In this document: in pieces, positions 40,857 through 49,520 of the stretch
How the letters are laid out: each line of letters opens with the position of its first letter
Numbering within the stretch: position 1 is the first letter of the stretch
Assembly: GCF_014200575.1 (NCBI RefSeq)
Contig: NZ_JACHBZ010000026.1
Span: 1 to 51,762 of the forward strand
Length of the DNA stretch: 51,762 nt
Direction of reading: 5' to 3'
From: Mucilaginibacter saanensis
Lineage (GTDB): Bacteria; Bacteroidota; Bacteroidia; Sphingobacteriales; Sphingobacteriaceae
Position numbers and translations under genes: made by a program
Notes under the pieces: generated by a model
The model's database searches: none
Told to the model about the DNA's origin: nothing
Seen by the model: the letters and a program-made list of their open reading frames with translations, nothing else

Positions 40857-40888
40857 ATTTACCTGTAGCCCCGCGGTTACAGGTAAAT
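40857..40888 (+). terminator. Hairpin after carB
   Basis: ATTTACCTGTAGCC (40857-40870) pairs with GGTTACAGGTAAAT (40875-40888) with one G-T pair and a 4-nt loop, then TATTGTTGT. Confidence 0.65.
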
Positions 40889-40913
40889 TATTGTTGTACT
40901 TAGTTAGTTTAGA

Positions 40914-41603
40914 TTGAGAGTTAATTCTGATAATACACAGGCCATCAACCTGAATACTGTTGATCCTGAAGATATAGGTGACGTTCTTGTAAAAATTGAA
41001 AAATCCTTTAATATCTGTTTAGACGATACATCCTTTAAGGATGTTAAAACCTTCGGTAAGCTTTGTGACATCGTTGTTGAAAAAGTAAAGCAAACCAATA
41101 GCGACAGCTGTACCACACAGCAGGCATTTTATAAAATACGCAACGCCGTTAACTCCACCATTTCCCCGCCTAAAGATTTAATAAAGCCCCAAACCAAATT
41201 AGCTGATATTTTCCCGAGGGATACCCGTTTACAGGTAATAGCTGAGATTGAAAAAGAAATGGGGTTTAAGATTAACCTTTTACAGCCTAAACAAGGCATT
41301 GTAGGTGCCTTTCTGTTTGTATTGCTGGCCTCACTGGCTGGTTTCTTTTTTCAGCCTGTAATGGCCTTTATAGGCCTTGTAGTTGCTGCCGCCGGTTTAA
41401 TGCTTGCCGGCAAATTTGGTAAAGAGCTAAAAGTAAAAACCCTGGGTGATTTGGCCGAGAAAGTTGCCAAAGAACATCATATCAAATGCAGGCGCGATGC
41501 GGCCACCATAAACAGGGCCGAGATTGCGCAAAAAATAAAAGAACTTTTCACTGCCGACCTTTACCTGGAGCCATCCGTATTAACCCGCGATGCTAAATTT
41601 TAA
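40914..41603 (+). CDS. Acyl-carrier-protein-like membrane protein without the phosphopantetheine serine
   Basis: The 229-residue protein begins at a TTG (40914; a stop lies two codons upstream, so no alternative). Residues 16-58 (EDIGDVLVKIEKSFNICLDD, VKTFGKLCDIV) resemble helices II-IV of an acyl carrier protein, but a DP replaces the DSL motif and the Ser that takes phosphopantetheine is absent. A second ACP-like stretch starts at residue 104 (RLQVIAEIEKEMGFKI), is interrupted by two adjacent membrane helices (about 128-145 and 149-167), and resumes at 172 (LKVKTLGDLAEKVAKEH). The basic tail contains ADLYLEPSVLTRDAKF. I know no named family. A membrane-tethered carrier-fold binding role is only inferred. 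It follows carB and its hairpin. Confidence 0.75.
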   Translation: MRVNSDNTQAINLNTVDPEDIGDVLVKIEKSFNICLDDTSFKDVKTFGKLCDIVVEKVKQTNSDSCTTQQAFYKIRNAVNSTISPPKDLIKPQTKLADIFPRDTRLQVIAEIEKEMGFKINLLQPKQGIVGAFLFVLLASLAGFFFQPVMAFIGLVVAAAGLMLAGKFGKELKVKTLGDLAEKVAKEHHIKCRRDAATINRAEIAQKIKELFTADLYLEPSVLTRDAKF

Positions 41604-41622
41604 ATAAAAAAACCACCATAAT

Positions 41623-41672
41623 TGTTAAACAAGACAGGTCATCCATAACAGGATGACCTGTCTTGTTTAACA
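41623..41672 (+). terminator. 22-bp perfect hairpin
   Basis: Arms of 22 bp (41623-41644 and 41651-41672; TGTTAAACAAGACAGGTCAT begins the first) pair without mismatch around a 6-nt loop ATAACA. It lies 19 bp after the ACP-like gene stop. No T-run follows, and the GTCATCC/GGATGAC core recalls the dispersed repeat family, so it may be a repeat used as terminator. Confidence 0.6.
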
Positions 41673-41738
41673 TCAGCGTTATCGCTCAATTGCAATTCAC
41701 TTCCAATCCTGATACGGATTTGTTAAATTGCAAGCCTT

Positions 41739-42215
41739 ATGGATATCCTGCACAATATCTTTAAAACAGTTATAGTTAGCTGCGCCTTTATTTTTAGTAC
41801 CCACTTTGTAAACGCCCAGGCAAAAAATGCGATAGGCGTTGGCCTGGGGCTTAATGTTTCCAAGGAAAACAGCCAGGGCTTCGGCGGTGTTTTTCAGGGC
41901 GAAATAAAGCTGTCAAAATCAGTAAGCCTGTTACCCTCTCTCGGGGTCGAAATACCTTACGTTATATACCTCGGGCTTGGCAGCAGGTATTATTTTACAC
42001 CAAAAGTATATGGCTCCATCGGCGGCTTTGCCCATTACGATGGTGACAATGGTGGCTTGGGCGGCTCGGCCGGCGTAGGTTTTATATTGCTATCAGCCCG
42101 CAAACAGGTTTTAGATCTTAACCTTCATGGCGATTATATGGAGAAAGACCATCGCAACACACCTGTTGCAGGTTTTCGGTTAATCTACAGTTTTTCGTTC
42201 AGCAAGCTGGATTAG
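41739..42215 (+). CDS. Small outer-membrane beta-barrel-like protein (158 aa)
   Basis: The product has a signal peptide ending VNAQ (about residue 27) and a Gly- and aromatic-rich mature part of alternating strands: AIGVGLGLNVSKENSQGFGG, VIYLGLGSRYYFTPKVYGSI, GGLGGSAGVGFILL, GFRLIYSFSF. This is the pattern of eight-strand outer-membrane barrels. No further motif is recognised. It has short intergenic sequence on both sides and converges on the DUF4920 gene 14 bp away. Confidence 0.7.
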   Translation: MDILHNIFKTVIVSCAFIFSTHFVNAQAKNAIGVGLGLNVSKENSQGFGGVFQGEIKLSKSVSLLPSLGVEIPYVIYLGLGSRYYFTPKVYGSIGGFAHYDGDNGGLGGSAGVGFILLSARKQVLDLNLHGDYMEKDHRNTPVAGFRLIYSFSFSKLD

Positions 42216-42229
42216 CTAAATACATCATC

Positions 42230-42694
42230 CTATTGATCAACAAAAAGCCCCTTTACTTCAAAGGTTAACCGTCTTTTATCATTTGTTTTAACCTGGTGTT
42301 GTTTTTTCCCGGTAACGGTATCACCAGCCAGGTGTTGCAGGTCGTCGGCTATAAACTGCTTTTGGGCCACGCCTTCCATAATTACCCAGCGCCCCACAAG
42401 GTCAGCAGGAATGGTAACATCATAATTTTTAAAATGTGCCGCTATGGTTTTGCCGCTCCCGGCATCCAACTCAAACCAGCCTCCCTTTTGGTGCAGCACC
42501 TTGGTCACCTTTCCCCGTATGGTAGTGCTTATGCGCGTTTTTTTACCCATAAACGCCTCCAGGGTATCGGCTTTCATGAGCGCAGTTATATTAGGTTTTT
42601 GTCCGTAAACCATGCCGTGGGGCAAAGGAGTATGCTTTTGTGCCAGCACTATAGCGGGTATAATCAGGAAAAATAATGATGCAAATAGTTTCAT
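42230..42694 (-). CDS. Exported DUF4920-like protein
   Basis: The 154-residue protein has a signal peptide (MKLFASLFFLIIPAIVLAQ) and one OB-fold-like domain: a TTIRGKVTKVLHQKGGWFEL segment, IAAHFKNYDVTIPADLVGRW, and VIMEGVAQKQF. This matches the DUF4920 pattern (G-x-V-x-x-V-C-x-K-G-C-W-x-x-L), but the cysteine before the Trp is Gly here (KGGWFEL). The family is widespread in Bacteroidota and without known function. It converges on the small outer-membrane protein. Confidence 0.7.
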   Translation of the reverse strand: MKLFASLFFLIIPAIVLAQKHTPLPHGMVYGQKPNITALMKADTLEAFMGKKTRISTTIRGKVTKVLHQKGGWFELDAGSGKTIAAHFKNYDVTIPADLVGRWVIMEGVAQKQFIADDLQHLAGDTVTGKKQHQVKTNDKRRLTFEVKGLFVDQ

Positions 42695-42832
42695 AACATT
42701 GCTTATTGTTGTATAACAATTACCACAGCAAAATGTTGCTTGTGCCTGCTATGCTATTTATTAGTTTCGTAATGACATTTTTACTTAAAAAATAATTTCT
42801 TTAAGTATCATTTAGCGTATAATGCGCGTATA

Positions 42833-42872
42833 TGTTAATGTATGTTAAATCGTGTTAATGAATGTTAAATAC
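42833..42872. repeat. Two 20-bp tandem direct repeats
   Basis: TGTTAATGTATGTTAAATCG (42833-42852) is followed directly by TGTTAATGAATGTTAAATAC (42853-42872), 17 of 20 bases identical. They lie 80 bp upstream of the NHL-repeat gene and could be a regulator-binding site. Confidence 0.65.
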
Positions 42873-42951
42873 AGCACATACGTGTAACATACAGCATTGC
42901 GTTGAGTTAATTTTGATGGCAATGACATACTTACTTCTTAATTTATAACAC

Positions 42952-44331
42952 ATGAACAAAACCTTGACTAAAGCAGTTTCATTTTCGGCTTTCCTATTGG
43001 CTATTATTTTAACTTTTTCCGGATGTAATAAAGGCGGATCAGATGTTACCGGCACTATCCCGGTTTTAGTAACCACCGATGTAGCCATTGGCGCAGCGGG
43101 CACCACAGCTTATAGCGGCGGTTTTATTACCGCAACACTTACCAACGGCTTATCGGCCATTGGTGTATGCTGGAGCGCAACCAATCAAACCCCAACCATT
43201 ACCGACTCCAAAACATCAGATACGCTTAGTACCCTTGGCTTTTCGAGCAAAATTACCGGGCTAACTCCTAAAACTACTTATTACCTAAGGTCTTATGCTA
43301 CCAATGCATTAGGTACAGGTTATGGTGGTGTGATACAGTTTACCACCCCTGCAGATTTATCTGCTATAGGCGGTACGGTAAGCACATTGGCTGGTAACTC
43401 TGCCAGCGCATTTAACGATGGTACCGGCAGCGGTGCTTCATTTAACAGCCCGCAGGGCTTAACTATGGATGCCAGCGGTAATATTTACGTAGCCGACTCC
43501 TTTAACAGCGCTATCAGAAAAGTTACACCGGCTGGCGTAGTAACTACCCTTACGGGTAACGGCACCATAGGCTATACGGATGGTTTGCTTGCCGATGCCC
43601 GTTTTTACGCTCCGCAAAGCCTCATAGTTGATGCCTCCGGCAATATATACGTTGCCGACCTGGGTAATAACATGATTCGCAAAATAACACCGGCTGGTGT
43701 GGTAAGTACCCTTGCCGGAAGTGGCGAAGCTGGTTATGCCGATGGTACAGGTGCCAACGCTACCTTTAACACCCCACGTGGCCTGGCATTTGATAGTCAG
43801 GGAAACATAATTGTTGCCGACCGCGGTAATAACCTTATCCGTAAGGTTACCACAGCAGGTGTAGTAACTACTATTGCCGGTAACAGAACAGCAGGCTATC
43901 TTGATAACTCAACAGCTTTAAGTGCCCAGTTTAACCAGCCCAATGGCATTGCCATTGATGCGCAGGGTAATATTTACGTTGCCGACCTGTTAAACTATGC
44001 TATACGCAAAATAAGCACGGCAGGTCTGGTTACCACTTATATTGGCGGCCCTAAAAAAACTACCATCATAGGCAATCCGGGAGCTATTTTATTTGATGCT
44101 AAAGGCAATTTATTTATAACCGATCAAAATGGCCGCGTACTGGAGATCAACACCAACAAAGTGTTAATTTCATTAGCCGGAAACCTGGCCACACCTGGCT
44201 TTGCCGACGGACAAGGTGTAAGTGCCTTGTTTAATGCACCACAAGGTATAGTTGCTGATGTCAGCGGAAACATCTGGATAGCGGATAGTAACAACAACCG
44301 CATCCGTAAAGTAGTATTACCTGCAGAATAA
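42952..44331 (+). CDS. NHL-repeat lipoprotein with N-terminal beta domain
   Basis: The 459-residue protein has a lipoprotein-type signal (IILTFSGCNKGG), then a fibronectin-III-like or similar beta domain (VGVCW-type SAIGVCWSATNQTPT, TPKTTYYLRSYATNALGTGYG), then six NHL-type repeats of about 54 residues: each begins VxTLAG, contains GYxDG and ends with NIYVADxxNxxIRKxTxAG (the fifth is degenerate, with FDAKGNLFITD). Six blades suggest a complete beta-propeller, usually a ligand- or protein-binding surface on the cell. It is monocistronic, preceded by two 20-bp tandem repeats. Role not known. Confidence 0.82.
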   Translation: MNKTLTKAVSFSAFLLAIILTFSGCNKGGSDVTGTIPVLVTTDVAIGAAGTTAYSGGFITATLTNGLSAIGVCWSATNQTPTITDSKTSDTLSTLGFSSKITGLTPKTTYYLRSYATNALGTGYGGVIQFTTPADLSAIGGTVSTLAGNSASAFNDGTGSGASFNSPQGLTMDASGNIYVADSFNSAIRKVTPAGVVTTLTGNGTIGYTDGLLADARFYAPQSLIVDASGNIYVADLGNNMIRKITPAGVVSTLAGSGEAGYADGTGANATFNTPRGLAFDSQGNIIVADRGNNLIRKVTTAGVVTTIAGNRTAGYLDNSTALSAQFNQPNGIAIDAQGNIYVADLLNYAIRKISTAGLVTTYIGGPKKTTIIGNPGAILFDAKGNLFITDQNGRVLEINTNKVLISLAGNLATPGFADGQGVSALFNAPQGIVADVSGNIWIADSNNNRIRKVVLPAE

Positions 44332-44350
44332 TTACCGTTAACGATAAACG

Positions 44351-44400
44351 TAAAAGGCCCCTGTCCGCATGAATATCATGCAGGCAGGGGCCTTTTTATT
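44351..44400 (+). terminator. Terminator after the NHL gene (shared with radA)
   Basis: AAAAGGCCCCTG (44352-44363) pairs with CAGGGGCCTTTTT, with a small internal ATGAATATCAT stem; flanked by A-run and T-run, between convergent genes. Confidence 0.85.
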
Positions 44401-44411
44401 ATCAGACATTT

Positions 44412-45836
44412 TTAGCCGAACAGCTGGCCAAAAACCTCTTCAATACTGCTCACAATTTTTATTTCGATATCATAACGCGAAAGATCCATCCGTTTTTTAT
44501 CCTGTCCGCCTGATGGCAGGTTATATTTTGATATAAATATCTGGTTAAAGCCCAATTTCTGAGCTTCGGCAATACGCTGCTCTACCCGGTTTACCGCCCT
44601 GATCTCGCCCGATAGTCCTATTTCACCGGCAAAGCAGGTTTTAAAAGGTATAGGCATATCCTCATGCGACGAGATAATGGCAGCCGCCAAACCCAGGTCA
44701 ATAGCCGGGTCCTCTACCCTGATGCCTCCGGTTATATTTAAAAATACATCCTTTGCACCCAGCCTGAATCCGCAGCGTTTCTCTAAAACGGCCAGCAGCA
44801 TACTCATTCGTTTGGTATCAAAGCCGGTGGCGGTACGTTGCGGCGTGCCATAGGCCGATGTACTTACCAGGGCCTGTGTTTCTATCAGCATCGGGCGCAT
44901 GCCCTCCAGCGTTGCCGAAATGGTGATGCCGCTTAATGGTTCATCCCGCTGTGACAACAGTATCTCTGACGGGTTGGACACTTCACGCAAGCCCTCGCCC
45001 AGCATTTCATAAATGCCCAGTTCTGACGCCGAACCAAACCTATTTTTCACGGTACGTAATATGCGGTATACATGGTGCCTGTCGCCCTCAAACTGTAAAA
45101 CGGTATCAACCATGTGCTCCAGTATTTTGGGGCCGGCAATCATACCGTCTTTAGTGATATGCCCTATCAGGAACACCGGTGTAGAAGTTTCCTTGGCAAA
45201 GCGCAGCATTTCTGCGGTACACTCTCGTACCTGCGATACACTGCCGGGAGTTGATTCAATATGGGAAGAATGCAGAGTCTGTATCGAGTCTATTACTACC
45301 AAGTCAGGCTCCAGTGCCTCTATCTGTTTAAATATATTCTGGGTAGATGTTTCCGTTAGGATAAAACAGCCCTTGCTGGCTTCTGATTTGGGATTTACCG
45401 CATCAGGAACTAACCTTTCCGCACGCATTTTTATCTGCCTTTCGCTTTCTTCGCCCGATACGTACAGCACTTTCAGGTTTGGCATATTGAGCGCCAGCTG
45501 CAGCATCAGCGTTGATTTACCGATTCCGGGTTCGCCGCCTATCAATACCAATGAACCGGCTACAATACCCCCGCCTAAAACCCGGTTAAACTCTTTGTCG
45601 GGAGTTAACATGCGGAGTTCTTCGCTAAAGGTAATATCTGCCACCTCTACCGGTTTGTTAGCACGCTGCTGGGTGTTGGAGGTAACTTTCCAGGTGGGTA
45701 CGGCGACGGTGTTGCCTTTATCAATAATTTCTTCAACAAAGGTATTCCACTGTTGGCATGACGGGCATTTGCCCAGCCACTTGGCCGACTCAAAGCCACA
45801 GCTTTGACAGAAGTATGCAATTTTGGTTTTAGCCAT
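44412..45836 (-). CDS. radA: DNA repair protein RadA
   Basis: The 474-residue protein has the RadA architecture: N-terminal C4 zinc motif (Cys10, Cys13, Cys24, Cys27 in CQSCGF...KCPSCQQW), a RecA-like ATPase core with Walker A GGEPGIGKST and the RadA signature KNRFGSASELG, and a Lon-like C-terminal domain (LAAAIISSHEDMPIPF, GEIGLSGEIRAVNRVEQRIAEA). RadA drives branch migration in recombination. It is monocistronic, bounded by terminators. A 264-codon frame on the other strand is its shadow. Confidence 0.97.
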   Translation of the reverse strand: MAKTKIAYFCQSCGFESAKWLGKCPSCQQWNTFVEEIIDKGNTVAVPTWKVTSNTQQRANKPVEVADITFSEELRMLTPDKEFNRVLGGGIVAGSLVLIGGEPGIGKSTLMLQLALNMPNLKVLYVSGEESERQIKMRAERLVPDAVNPKSEASKGCFILTETSTQNIFKQIEALEPDLVVIDSIQTLHSSHIESTPGSVSQVRECTAEMLRFAKETSTPVFLIGHITKDGMIAGPKILEHMVDTVLQFEGDRHHVYRILRTVKNRFGSASELGIYEMLGEGLREVSNPSEILLSQRDEPLSGITISATLEGMRPMLIETQALVSTSAYGTPQRTATGFDTKRMSMLLAVLEKRCGFRLGAKDVFLNITGGIRVEDPAIDLGLAAAIISSHEDMPIPFKTCFAGEIGLSGEIRAVNRVEQRIAEAQKLGFNQIFISKYNLPSGGQDKKRMDLSRYDIEIKIVSSIEEVFGQLFG

Positions 45837-45963
45837 GCTTTAAATGTGCAGATTTTTTAGATGCGCAAATATGCAGATTTAATTGGAAATCAACAGATAA
45901 AATACTAATTTAATTAGTAAGTCCCGGGTGCCTATTGCGGTGAAAGGCAGTCATCAAAACAAA

Positions 45964-45998
45964 CTTGTCATCCTTGAGCGACAGCGAAAGGTTTTGTG
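45964..45998. repeat. Half-copy of the TCATCCTGAGC repeat family
   Basis: CTTGTCATCCTTGAGCGACA then GCGAAAGGTTTTG is a left-arm half-copy with one base inserted; the right arm is missing. Confidence 0.5.
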
Positions 45999-46011
45999 TA
46001 AAGGCCTGTAA

Positions 46012-46055
46012 AACAAAAACGTCCCGCTGGATTACCCGGCGGAACGTTTTTGTAA
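46012..46055 (-). terminator. Terminator for the M16 gene
   Basis: CAAAAACGTCCCGC pairs with GCGGAACGTTTTTG with two mismatches around GGATTACCC, flanked by A/T runs, about 25 bp past the stop codon of the M16 gene on the minus strand. Confidence 0.7.
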
Positions 46056-46078
46056 AGTGATATCCAGCGCCCGAAAAT

Positions 46079-48940
46079 TTATTTTTTCTCGGGCAACAAT
46101 ATCAGCTTGATCAGATTTTTGCCATTCAGATATTTGTTGGCAGCATCTTTGGTGCTTTGTACGGTTACCTGATCCAGGCTGCTCACGTGGCTCAGGATCT
46201 GGTCGGGGTTTTCCTTGTTTTGTGATGAAGAAGCCAGGTATCCGGCCCAAAAGATATTCTCTTTCAGTTGTTCCTGTGTTGAACGTGCTTCTTTAGCCAC
46301 AAATTTTTGAATGTCGGTAGGCTGAGCTCCGTTTTGTTTGATCTTGCCTATTTCTTCTATCGTGGCATTTATCATTTTATCCACATTTTCAGGGGCGCAT
46401 CCAAAATAAATAGAAATGGAGTATCTGCCACCCGGAATTTTGTGATACCCGGCTCTTACACCAGGGGCGTAAACACCGCTTTCCTGCTCACGCAAACGCT
46501 CAATCAGTTTAATATTAAGTACCTCTTCCAAGGCGTCCATTTGTAAATTATTGGCATCGTTGTAATCATAATCACCACTAAAAACCAACTGAACACTGCT
46601 TTTTTCGGCAACGCCCTTATTCACGGTTACATTAAGCTGTCCTGCTGGGGGATGGATGTCCATGTTTTTAAAGGTTTCGCTACCATTGGTAGATGGCAGT
46701 GCGCCCAGGTAATGCTCCAGGTAAGGCTTAACAGTTTGCACACTAAAATTACCCACCAGGGTAAAGGTAAAGCCGCTGGCGTCGGCAAACCTGCTTTTAT
46801 AAAAAGCATAGGCCTTATCAAGCGATGCCGCATTTAACCGCGCAGGGGTGGTAACCATTGAACGGAAGTTATGGCTGCTTAACACTGCCGATACCGTATC
46901 CTGAAATACACTTACGGGATCAAGGCCGCGGTTAGCCAGTAGTGATCTTGTTTGATCAATCTGTGATTGCCATATATCTTTATCCTTACGTGGCTGCGTA
47001 AAATACAGGTAAACCAGCTGTAAAGCCGTTTCAAAATCAGCCGGCGATGCGCTGCCCGATATGCCTTGTGCAAATTCACTGATGTAAGGCGAAATATTAA
47101 CGTTTTTGCCACTCAGCTTTTTATCCAACTGTCCCTGGTTAAATTGAGCGATACCGCTGCTGCTGATGATTGATGCCGCCAGGTTTGCGGAGGTAAAATC
47201 ATCGTCACTTGCTAATGATGTACCACCAAAGGCATAGCCATTTATCAGTATCTGATCATTGCGGAATTCGGTTGGCTTTAAAATCACCTTTACTCCGTTA
47301 CCCAGTGTAAGGGTAGTTGTGCCAATGGCATCATCGTTAACTTCGTTTGTAACCTTGCTACCTTCAGGCAATTTGCTCAACAATGGGTCTGATGATACAT
47401 TATCAACATAAGGGGTTACATTTTGGCCTGCGGTACTTATCCATTGCAGCAATGTTTTTTCGGTAGGTAGTTTGTCCTTTTCCTTATCAGGAGCCTCTAC
47501 AACTACAACCCTGTTTTGATCGCTGATGAATTTACCGGCAAGGGCGTTCATCTCGGCAAGGGTTATTTTGCCAATGTTGCTCACGTAAAAATTATACTCA
47601 AACTCAATACCGGGGATAGCTTCGCCGCTTAAAAAGTTTTGCTGGTATTCCTGTACAAAATTTACCGACCGGGTTTTATCTTTTTCACGGTAGGCATTTC
47701 CCATTTGTACCAGCGCATCCTGTTTGGCTCTTTCCAGTTCGGTAAGTGTAAAGCCAAATTTGCGGGCACGTTCTGTTTCGGCAACTACAGCTTTAATAGC
47801 CCCTTCCAGTTCACCGGGACGGGCCACAGCTAAAGAAGTAAAGGCATCCTGTTCACCTAAAAAGCCGGCATAGCTGGACCGACCATACAAAAATGGCGGG
47901 GTTGCCTTTTGCATCAGCTCGCCTAAACGTGCGTTAAGCATCTGGTTAAACAGTTGCTCCCTGATCTGCTGCATGTAATCAGTAGTCGTTTTGGTCGCAG
48001 TGCCGGGGTGCTTTACAACAATTTCGGCAAGGGTGTACGGGAACTCTTTATCCGTAGCAATTTTAACTACAGTGCCTGGTGTAGGCGGCACGGTATATTT
48101 TACACGCGGTTTTTCGCCCGGCGGGTTTTGCAGTTGCGAAAAGTTTTGTTTGATCAGTTGTTCTACCCGTTTAGGGTCAAAATCACCAACGGCAATCACC
48201 GCCTGCAGATCCGGACGGTACCAGTCATGATAAAAACTTTTAATGGTTTCGGGCTTAAAGTTTTTCAGAATGTCCTCTTTACCTATAGGCAGGCGCAAGG
48301 CATAGCGTGAGTTATTAAGCAATGCAGGCAGTATTTGTTGTTGTAAACGTTCCTGGGCATTTTTGCCGCGCAAGCGCTCTTCTTCTAAAACAACACCGCG
48401 CTCCTTATCAATTTCCGAAGGGTCAAAGCTTACATAGCCGGCCCAGTTAGCTAATATTTTAAAGCCGTTTTCAAAAATCTTAACCGTGTCAGATGGTATA
48501 GGCAGCTGAAATACAGTTTCGTTAAATGAAGTATAGGCATTCAGATCGGCACCAAACTTTACACCCGATTTCTGAAGGTAATCAACCATTTCATTTTTGG
48601 GGAAATCACGTGTGCCATTAAAGGCCATGTGTTCCGTAAAGTGGGCAAGGCCCTGTTGATCGTCGGTTTCCAGAACAGATCCCGCCTTAGATACCAGGTA
48701 TAGTTCGGCCTTATTTTTAGGTTCAACGTTTTGCCTGATGTAATAAGTTAACCCGTTAGGTAGTTTACCGATGATCACCTGGTCATCAACCGGCAACGGT
48801 GTGCTCTTTGATGCCGGTTGTGCAACGGCAGGTTTGTTTTTTGTTGATGAAGCCGGTCGTTTTTTAACCTGAGCCAGGGCACTTCCAGAAGTGATGATCA
48901 AAGCTAAGGCAGCTAAAGAAAGCTGGCGGTTTAATTTCAT
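46079..48940 (-). CDS. Exported M16-family zinc metallopeptidase (PqqL-like)
   Basis: The 953-residue protein has a signal peptide (MKLNRQLSLAALALIITSGS, ending ALAQ) and a two-lobed M16 structure. The inverted zinc motif HxxEH is HFTEH (His100, Glu103, His104), and the third ligand Glu lies in the KERGVVLEEERLRGKN segment about 75-80 residues later. The second half (YLEHYLGALPS, EVLNIKLIERLREQESGVYAPGVRAG) has the RR-binding but inactive fold. Such enzymes form a clamshell that degrades peptides in the periplasm. It is monocistronic and has a terminator. Confidence 0.95.
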   Translation of the reverse strand: MKLNRQLSLAALALIITSGSALAQVKKRPASSTKNKPAVAQPASKSTPLPVDDQVIIGKLPNGLTYYIRQNVEPKNKAELYLVSKAGSVLETDDQQGLAHFTEHMAFNGTRDFPKNEMVDYLQKSGVKFGADLNAYTSFNETVFQLPIPSDTVKIFENGFKILANWAGYVSFDPSEIDKERGVVLEEERLRGKNAQERLQQQILPALLNNSRYALRLPIGKEDILKNFKPETIKSFYHDWYRPDLQAVIAVGDFDPKRVEQLIKQNFSQLQNPPGEKPRVKYTVPPTPGTVVKIATDKEFPYTLAEIVVKHPGTATKTTTDYMQQIREQLFNQMLNARLGELMQKATPPFLYGRSSYAGFLGEQDAFTSLAVARPGELEGAIKAVVAETERARKFGFTLTELERAKQDALVQMGNAYREKDKTRSVNFVQEYQQNFLSGEAIPGIEFEYNFYVSNIGKITLAEMNALAGKFISDQNRVVVVEAPDKEKDKLPTEKTLLQWISTAGQNVTPYVDNVSSDPLLSKLPEGSKVTNEVNDDAIGTTTLTLGNGVKVILKPTEFRNDQILINGYAFGGTSLASDDDFTSANLAASIISSSGIAQFNQGQLDKKLSGKNVNISPYISEFAQGISGSASPADFETALQLVYLYFTQPRKDKDIWQSQIDQTRSLLANRGLDPVSVFQDTVSAVLSSHNFRSMVTTPARLNAASLDKAYAFYKSRFADASGFTFTLVGNFSVQTVKPYLEHYLGALPSTNGSETFKNMDIHPPAGQLNVTVNKGVAEKSSVQLVFSGDYDYNDANNLQMDALEEVLNIKLIERLREQESGVYAPGVRAGYHKIPGGRYSISIYFGCAPENVDKMINATIEEIGKIKQNGAQPTDIQKFVAKEARSTQEQLKENIFWAGYLASSSQNKENPDQILSHVSSLDQVTVQSTKDAANKYLNGKNLIKLILLPEKK

Positions 48941-49011
48941 ATAATTAATTGGGATATTTTATGCTAAGATGCAAAACGAAACTATTAGTTACAAGTTATC
49001 TGCAATGTTGA

Positions 49012-49518
49012 TTAGTTGACTTTTTCTTTTACTGCTGGCGGGGCGTCATTTTGAAAGGCGTCTTTCATCATTTGTTCCAGCTCGGGGCGATGATCAGCAA
49101 CGGCCTGCTGACCAATAAGCATTCCTTTTTCTGTAAGTGCAGGAAGTTTTGAACTCACTTTTTTCCCCAACGGTGTGTTGTAAAAAGCAGATAGCCTGAT
49201 CAGCTCATCCTCCGTAAATTCAGTGGCATATAGTTTGGCAATACGGTCTTTAAGCGTGTCCCAGGTAAAATATTTAGCTATAAAAGTATTCATCACCTTT
49301 ATATAGGAAGCCCGGTGTTCTTCAGGCATCTGGTTACTTGAGGTAACAATCATTTTGTCCATCATGCCACCAAACAGGTTATTTACGCCCGTGGCAATCA
49401 GGAGTTGCTCCGCGGCCTTTAAATGTGATGCACTTGGCTCCGGTACAGCGGTTTGGGCCTTGAGGCCGCCAATAGATAACAACAGTAATGTGATAAGAGT
49501 GATAAGGTTTAATTTCAT
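49012..49518 (-). CDS. Exported DUF2059-family protein
   Basis: The 168-residue product from the ATG at 49518 has a signal peptide (MKLNLITLITLLLLSIGG, ending LKAQ). The frame runs 18 codons further upstream into the neighbour, but this start leaves a 2-bp gap after the NagX-like stop codon. The domain YATEFTEDELIRLSAFYNTP followed by LGKKVSSKLPAL is the DUF2059 helical signature; function unknown. Co-transcribed with the NagX-like gene upstream. Confidence 0.8.
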   Translation of the reverse strand: MKLNLITLITLLLLSIGGLKAQTAVPEPSASHLKAAEQLLIATGVNNLFGGMMDKMIVTSSNQMPEEHRASYIKVMNTFIAKYFTWDTLKDRIAKLYATEFTEDELIRLSAFYNTPLGKKVSSKLPALTEKGMLIGQQAVADHRPELEQMMKDAFQNDAPPAVKEKVN

Positions 49519-49520
49519 TG

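Noticed and set aside
45013..45807. 264-codon open frame on the plus strand opposite radA
   Set aside because: It lies entirely within radA, has no motif, and its composition is that of the reverse complement of a real gene. radA has full-length family motifs.
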